Both the position numbers and the translations under genes were made by a program. From the NCBI GenBank assembly GCA_903856995.1, contig CAIODK010000090.1, positions 1 to 27,144 of the forward strand: 27,144 bases of DNA, written 5' to 3'. Below, one piece after another: positions 24,278-27,144 of this stretch (positions are counted from its first letter, which is position 1; the number at the start of each line of letters is the position of its first letter). The notes under the pieces are model-generated. The model searched no databases. It worked only from the letters and a program-made list of their open reading frames with translations, and had not been told where the DNA came from. The stretch comes from an uncultured Burkholderiales bacterium (GTDB taxonomy: Bacteria > Pseudomonadota > Gammaproteobacteria > Burkholderiales > Burkholderiaceae_C).

Positions 24278-25404
24278 GCGAGGGCACGTTGAATGATGAT
24301 TTTTTGCACGTCGCTCGTGCCTTCATAGATTTGGCAAACGCGGACGTCGCGGTAGATGCGCTCGACGGGGAAGTCACTCACCACACCATAGCCGCCCAAG
24401 GTTTGAATGGCCACGCTGCACACCATCTCAGCCATTTCGCTAGCAAAGAGTTTGGCCATGGCGGCTTCTTTCAAGCAAGGCAGACCCGCGTCGCGCAAGG
24501 ACGCGGCGTGGTACATCAACTGACGTGCCGCTTCGAGCTGCGTGGCGCAGTCGGCCAAACGAAAACCCACGGCCTGGTGATTGAAGATGGCTGTGCCAAA
24601 GCTCACGCGTTCTTTGCTGTAGTGCAAGGCAGTTTCAAACGCGCTACGCGCCATACCAATGCTTTGCGCGGCGATGCCAATGCGCCCGCCTTCTAGAGCA
24701 GACAACGCAATTTTGTAGCCCTCACCTTCAGCACCAATCAAGTTCTCGGCGGGAATGCGGCAATTGTCAAAGTTGATTTGCGCGGTGTCGCTGCTGTGTT
24801 GACCGATCTTGTCTTCCAAGCGCGCCACCTGATACCCGGGTGCGTTGGTGGGCACGATGAAGGCGCTCATGCCTTTCTTGCCTGCGCCTTTGTCGGTCAC
24901 GGCGATGACGATGGCGACGTGACCGTTTTTGCCGCTGGTGATGAATTGCTTCACCCCGTTGATGACATATTCGTCGCCTTCTTTGGTGGCAGTGGTGCGC
25001 AGCGCTGACGCGTCAGAGCCAACGTGTGGCTCGGTCAAACAAAACACGCCCAGCATTTGGCCTTGGGCCAAAGGCGTGAGCCACTGCTTTTGTTGCGCGG
25101 CGTTGCCGTAACGCATGAGGATGGCGTTAACAGGGCAGTTGGTCACGCTGATGGCGGTGCTGGTGCCGCCATCGCCTGCAGCGATTTCTTCTAAAACAAT
25201 CGCAAGCGTTGCATAGTCCAAGCCTGCGCCGCCTAAGTCTTCAGGCACGCAAATGCCATAGGCGCCCAGCGCGGCCAAGCCCTTGTGCACCTCGTGCGGG
25301 AAGGTGTGCTCTTTGTCCCACTTGGCGGCGTTGGGCCAGAGTTCTTGTTGGGCAAAGTCGCGAACGGCATCGCGGATCATGGTTTGGTCTGGCGTGAGCA
25401 ACAT
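24274..25404 (-). CDS. Acyl-CoA dehydrogenase, short/branched-chain type
   Basis: This 376-residue FAD enzyme oxidises an acyl-CoA to the 2-enoyl-CoA and passes electrons to ETF. Family marks are LTEPHVGSDASALRTTA (123-139), the GGRIGIAAQSIG segment at 239-250, FNHQAVGFRLAD at 274-285, and the C-terminal QIYEGTSDVQKIIIQRAL. The catalytic base is E361 in IYEGTSD, the position used by short- and medium-chain enzymes. Isovaleryl-CoA dehydrogenase has a non-acidic residue there, so this is probably not the first enzyme of the leucine branch. Butyryl-CoA or 2-methylbutyryl/isobutyryl-CoA are likelier substrates. AAGGA precedes the ATG by six bases and overlaps the thiolase stop. Confidence 0.92.
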   Translation of the reverse strand: MLLTPDQTMIRDAVRDFAQQELWPNAAKWDKEHTFPHEVHKGLAALGAYGICVPEDLGGAGLDYATLAIVLEEIAAGDGGTSTAISVTNCPVNAILMRYGNAAQQKQWLTPLAQGQMLGVFCLTEPHVGSDASALRTTATKEGDEYVINGVKQFITSGKNGHVAIVIAVTDKGAGKKGMSAFIVPTNAPGYQVARLEDKIGQHSSDTAQINFDNCRIPAENLIGAEGEGYKIALSALEGGRIGIAAQSIGMARSAFETALHYSKERVSFGTAIFNHQAVGFRLADCATQLEAARQLMYHAASLRDAGLPCLKEAAMAKLFASEMAEMVCSVAIQTLGGYGVVSDFPVERIYRDVRVCQIYEGTSDVQKIIIQRALA

Positions 25405-25410
25405 GGGGCG

Positions 25411-25415
25411 TCCTT
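25411..25415 (-). promoter_or_regulatory. Shine-Dalgarno AAGGA overlapping the thiolase stop codon
   Basis: On the minus strand TAAGGA combines the thiolase TAA (25414-25416) with the ribosome-binding site of the acyl-CoA dehydrogenase gene, six bases before its ATG. A terminating ribosome covers this site, so the two genes are likely coupled. Confidence 0.7.
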
Positions 25416-26604
25416 AAATGATTTCTAAGGCCACTGCAGTACCTTCACCGCCGCCGATGCACAAAGTAGCCAAGCCTTTTTTCAAGCCGCGTGCTTTGAG
25501 TGCGTGGATGAGTGTGACCATGATGCGCGCACCTGATGCGCCGATCGGGTGACCCAAAGCACAAGCGCCGCCGTTCACGTTGACGATGTCGTGCGACACG
25601 TTGAGCTCTTTCATCAAGGCCATGGGCACCACAGCGAAGGCCTCGTTGACTTCCCACAAATCGACGTCTTCAACTTTCCAACCCGCTTTGGCCAACGCCT
25701 TTTGCGTCGCGCCCACAGGGGCGGTGGCAAACCACTCGGGCTCTTGCGCGTGGGTGGCGTGGCTGACGATGCGAGCCAAAGGCGTGCAACCCAGCTTCTT
25801 GGCGGTGCTTTCGCGCATCAAGACCATGGCGGCACCGCCATCGCTGATGGACGAGCTGGACGCGGCAGTGATGGTGCCGTCCTTCTTGAATGCGGGCTTG
25901 AGCGTGGCGATTTTGTCGAGCTTGACTTTGCCAGGGCTTTCGTCGATCGACACCACGGTGTCGCCGGTTCGCGTCTTCACGGTGACGGGCGTGATTTCTG
26001 TAGCGAACGCGCCACTCTCGGTCGCCGCTTTGGCGCGTTGCGCACTGGCGGTTGCAAACGCGTCTTGCTCGGCGCGTGTGAAGTTGTATTTGGCAGCGCA
26101 GTCTTCACCAAAGGTGCCCATGCTGCGGCCTGGCTCGTAGGCGTCTTCCAAACCGTCGAGCATCATGTGGTCAAAGATACGGTCGTGGCCAAGGCGGTAG
26201 CCACCGCGGCCCTTGAGCATGAGGTAGGGCGCATTGGTCATGCTCTCCATGCCGCCAGCCACCAGCACGTCGTGCGTGCCGGCCACCAGCATGTCGTGTG
26301 CGAACATCGCCGCGCGCATGCCGGAGCCACACATCTTGGACAGGGTGACCGCACCAGCGCTCTTGGGCAAGCCACCTTTGAACGCCGCTTGGCGTGCCGG
26401 CGCTTGGCCTTGGCCCGCCATCAAACAGTTACCAAACAACACCTCGGTCACCAATTCAGGATCGATGCCAGCACGCGCCACGGCAGCCTTGATGGCGGCC
26501 CCGCCTAAGTCGTGTGCGGATAGGCTTGAGAAGTCGCCTTGAAAGCTACCCATGGGCGTGCGTGCGGCACTGACGATAACGATTGGGTCTGCGTGTGTGG
26601 TCAT
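25414..26604 (-). CDS. Acetyl-CoA C-acyltransferase (thiolase)
   Basis: The 396-residue thiolase interconverts acetoacetyl-CoA (or 3-ketoacyl-CoA) and acetyl-CoA. The catalytic triad is visible: nucleophile C92 in KMCGSGMRA, H352 in ALGHPIGASGAR, and C382 in LCIGGGEG. The VNEAFA motif is at 319-324. Context fits acetoacetyl-CoA cleavage after HMG-CoA lyase, once acetoacetate is activated, but no CoA-transferase gene is present here. Broad-range beta-ketothiolase activity cannot be excluded. The start is the ATG at 26604 giving MTTHADPIVIVSAARTP; the frame is open to 26802 but would overlap the carbonic anhydrase gene. The ribosome-binding site is weak. Confidence 0.93.
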   Translation of the reverse strand: MTTHADPIVIVSAARTPMGSFQGDFSSLSAHDLGGAAIKAAVARAGIDPELVTEVLFGNCLMAGQGQAPARQAAFKGGLPKSAGAVTLSKMCGSGMRAAMFAHDMLVAGTHDVLVAGGMESMTNAPYLMLKGRGGYRLGHDRIFDHMMLDGLEDAYEPGRSMGTFGEDCAAKYNFTRAEQDAFATASAQRAKAATESGAFATEITPVTVKTRTGDTVVSIDESPGKVKLDKIATLKPAFKKDGTITAASSSSISDGGAAMVLMRESTAKKLGCTPLARIVSHATHAQEPEWFATAPVGATQKALAKAGWKVEDVDLWEVNEAFAVVPMALMKELNVSHDIVNVNGGACALGHPIGASGARIMVTLIHALKARGLKKGLATLCIGGGEGTAVALEII

Positions 26605-26645
26605 GTTGTTCTGCTTATAAGTTGAGGAAAAGTGATCGCGGCGAT

Positions 26646-27144
26646 CTACATGTTGTTGCCGCGCGGGTAGCGTTTGAAGGCGCGGCGAAACACGTCCACC
26701 ACGTCGTCTGTGCCGGTCATGGAAACATCGAGGTCGTGTACCAAGCCATCTGACACGCCATAAATCCAACCGTGAATGGTGACTTTTTGGCCCCGAGCCC
26801 ACGCGTCTTGCATGACATTGGATAAGGCGACGTTGCCCACTTGCTCAATCACATTCATCTCGCACATGACGCTTTCCAGCTTCTCTTGTGGCAAGTGGTT
26901 GAGTCGTTGGCGATGGCGCAAGCGCACGTCTTGCACATGGCGCAGCCAGTTGTCAGCCAAACCAATGCGCGTGCCGCGCGTGGCTGCCAACACGCCGCCA
27001 CAGCCGTAGTGCCCCACCACCATGATGTGCTCGACCTTGAGACAATCGACGGCGTATTGAATCACCGACAACGCATTGAGATCGGAGTGAACCACCACAT
27101 TGGCAATGTTGCGATGCACGAACACTTCACCAGGATCCAGCCCC
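26646..27144 (-). CDS. can: Beta-carbonic anhydrase (Can-type), 5'-truncated by window edge
   Basis: This zinc enzyme interconverts CO2 and bicarbonate. About 166 C-terminal residues are visible, beginning GLDPGEVFVHRNIANVV. The zinc ligands H and C of GHYGCGGV are present; the first two ligands, in the CSDSR segment, lie beyond the window edge. The segments DLNALSVIQYAVD, MCEMNVIEQVGNVALS and WARGQKVTIHGWIYGV match the E. coli Can subgroup closely, including the position of the C-terminus. The stop is TAG. It lies 41 bases before the thiolase gene in the same direction. Its presence beside genes for a biotin-dependent carboxylase suggests local bicarbonate supply; that link is inference. Confidence 0.94.
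   Translation of the reverse strand, partial: GLDPGEVFVHRNIANVVVHSDLNALSVIQYAVDCLKVEHIMVVGHYGCGGVLAATRGTRIGLADNWLRHVQDVRLRHRQRLNHLPQEKLESVMCEMNVIEQVGNVALSNVMQDAWARGQKVTIHGWIYGVSDGLVHDLDVSMTGTDDVVDVFRRAFKRYPRGNNM

Noticed and set aside
26605..26802. 66-residue N-terminal extension of the thiolase
   Set aside because: It would overlap the carbonic anhydrase gene and has an Arg/His-rich sequence unlike thiolases; the ATG at 26604 gives the normal N-terminus.
1..27144. Mobile elements, CRISPR arrays, tRNA or rRNA genes
   Set aside because: No transposase or integrase, no regularly spaced repeats, and no cloverleaf or rRNA-like stretch noticed on either strand.

Overview
The window looks like chromosomal DNA of a Burkholderiales betaproteobacterium, most likely Comamonadaceae (Limnohabitans/Rhodoferax/Acidovorax type). 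This rests on protein character: a double-length UvrA, a DUF485-ActP acetate transporter, a betaproteobacterial leucine-degradation operon and a YchJ protein. It is not based on a marker gene. Gene density is high. I see no phage, insertion sequence, tRNA, rRNA or CRISPR. Both ends cut genes: prfC lacks its 5' end and the carbonic anhydrase gene lacks its 5' end.

Layout. (1) 1-8609: the end of prfC (+) converges on an MFS_3-type exporter gene that is translationally coupled to a 1919-residue tandem UvrA (both -). (2) 8681-10643: a 56-residue single-pass membrane protein gene and an MHS-type MFS transporter gene (both -). Tandem hairpins separate them, including an intrinsic terminator, and a second terminator follows the small gene. 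(3) 10644-13232: a 397-bp divergent intergenic region, then yjcH (DUF485) and actP (+), ended by a strong UUCG-loop terminator. (4) 13239-22059: a run of eight tightly packed minus-strand genes. Read in the direction of transcription they are liuB (methylcrotonyl-CoA carboxylase beta), liuC (methylglutaconyl-CoA hydratase), liuD (biotin-carrying alpha subunit), liuE (HMG-CoA lyase), a DUF1289 gene, a DsbA-fold isomerase gene, a cNMP/CBS/DUF294 nucleotidyltransferase-like gene and a DEDDh exonuclease gene. (5) 22153-23190: a divergent AraC-family regulator (+). (6) 23200-27144: a second minus-strand operon, carbonic anhydrase, thiolase, acyl-CoA dehydrogenase, YchJ-like protein and HAD phosphatase.

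How the genes fit together. Region 4 encodes the lower leucine/isovalerate pathway: 3-methylcrotonyl-CoA to 3-methylglutaconyl-CoA to HMG-CoA to acetyl-CoA plus acetoacetate. Region 6 supplies a thiolase for acetoacetyl-CoA, an acyl-CoA dehydrogenase whose active site is of the short-chain type rather than the isovaleryl type, and a carbonic anhydrase that could supply bicarbonate to the biotin carboxylase. The AraC protein is the natural candidate regulator. ActP imports acetate, so much of the right half converges on acetyl-CoA. The DUF294-exonuclease pair lies between the acetate transporter and the liu genes.

The most unusual points are: complementary loss of modules in the two halves of the tandem UvrA, and its coupling to an exporter; the 56-residue membrane protein behind an attenuator-like RNA arrangement; large lineage-type insertions in both transporters; and the coupled DUF294-exonuclease pair. 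I found nothing that I can honestly call a wholly new system.
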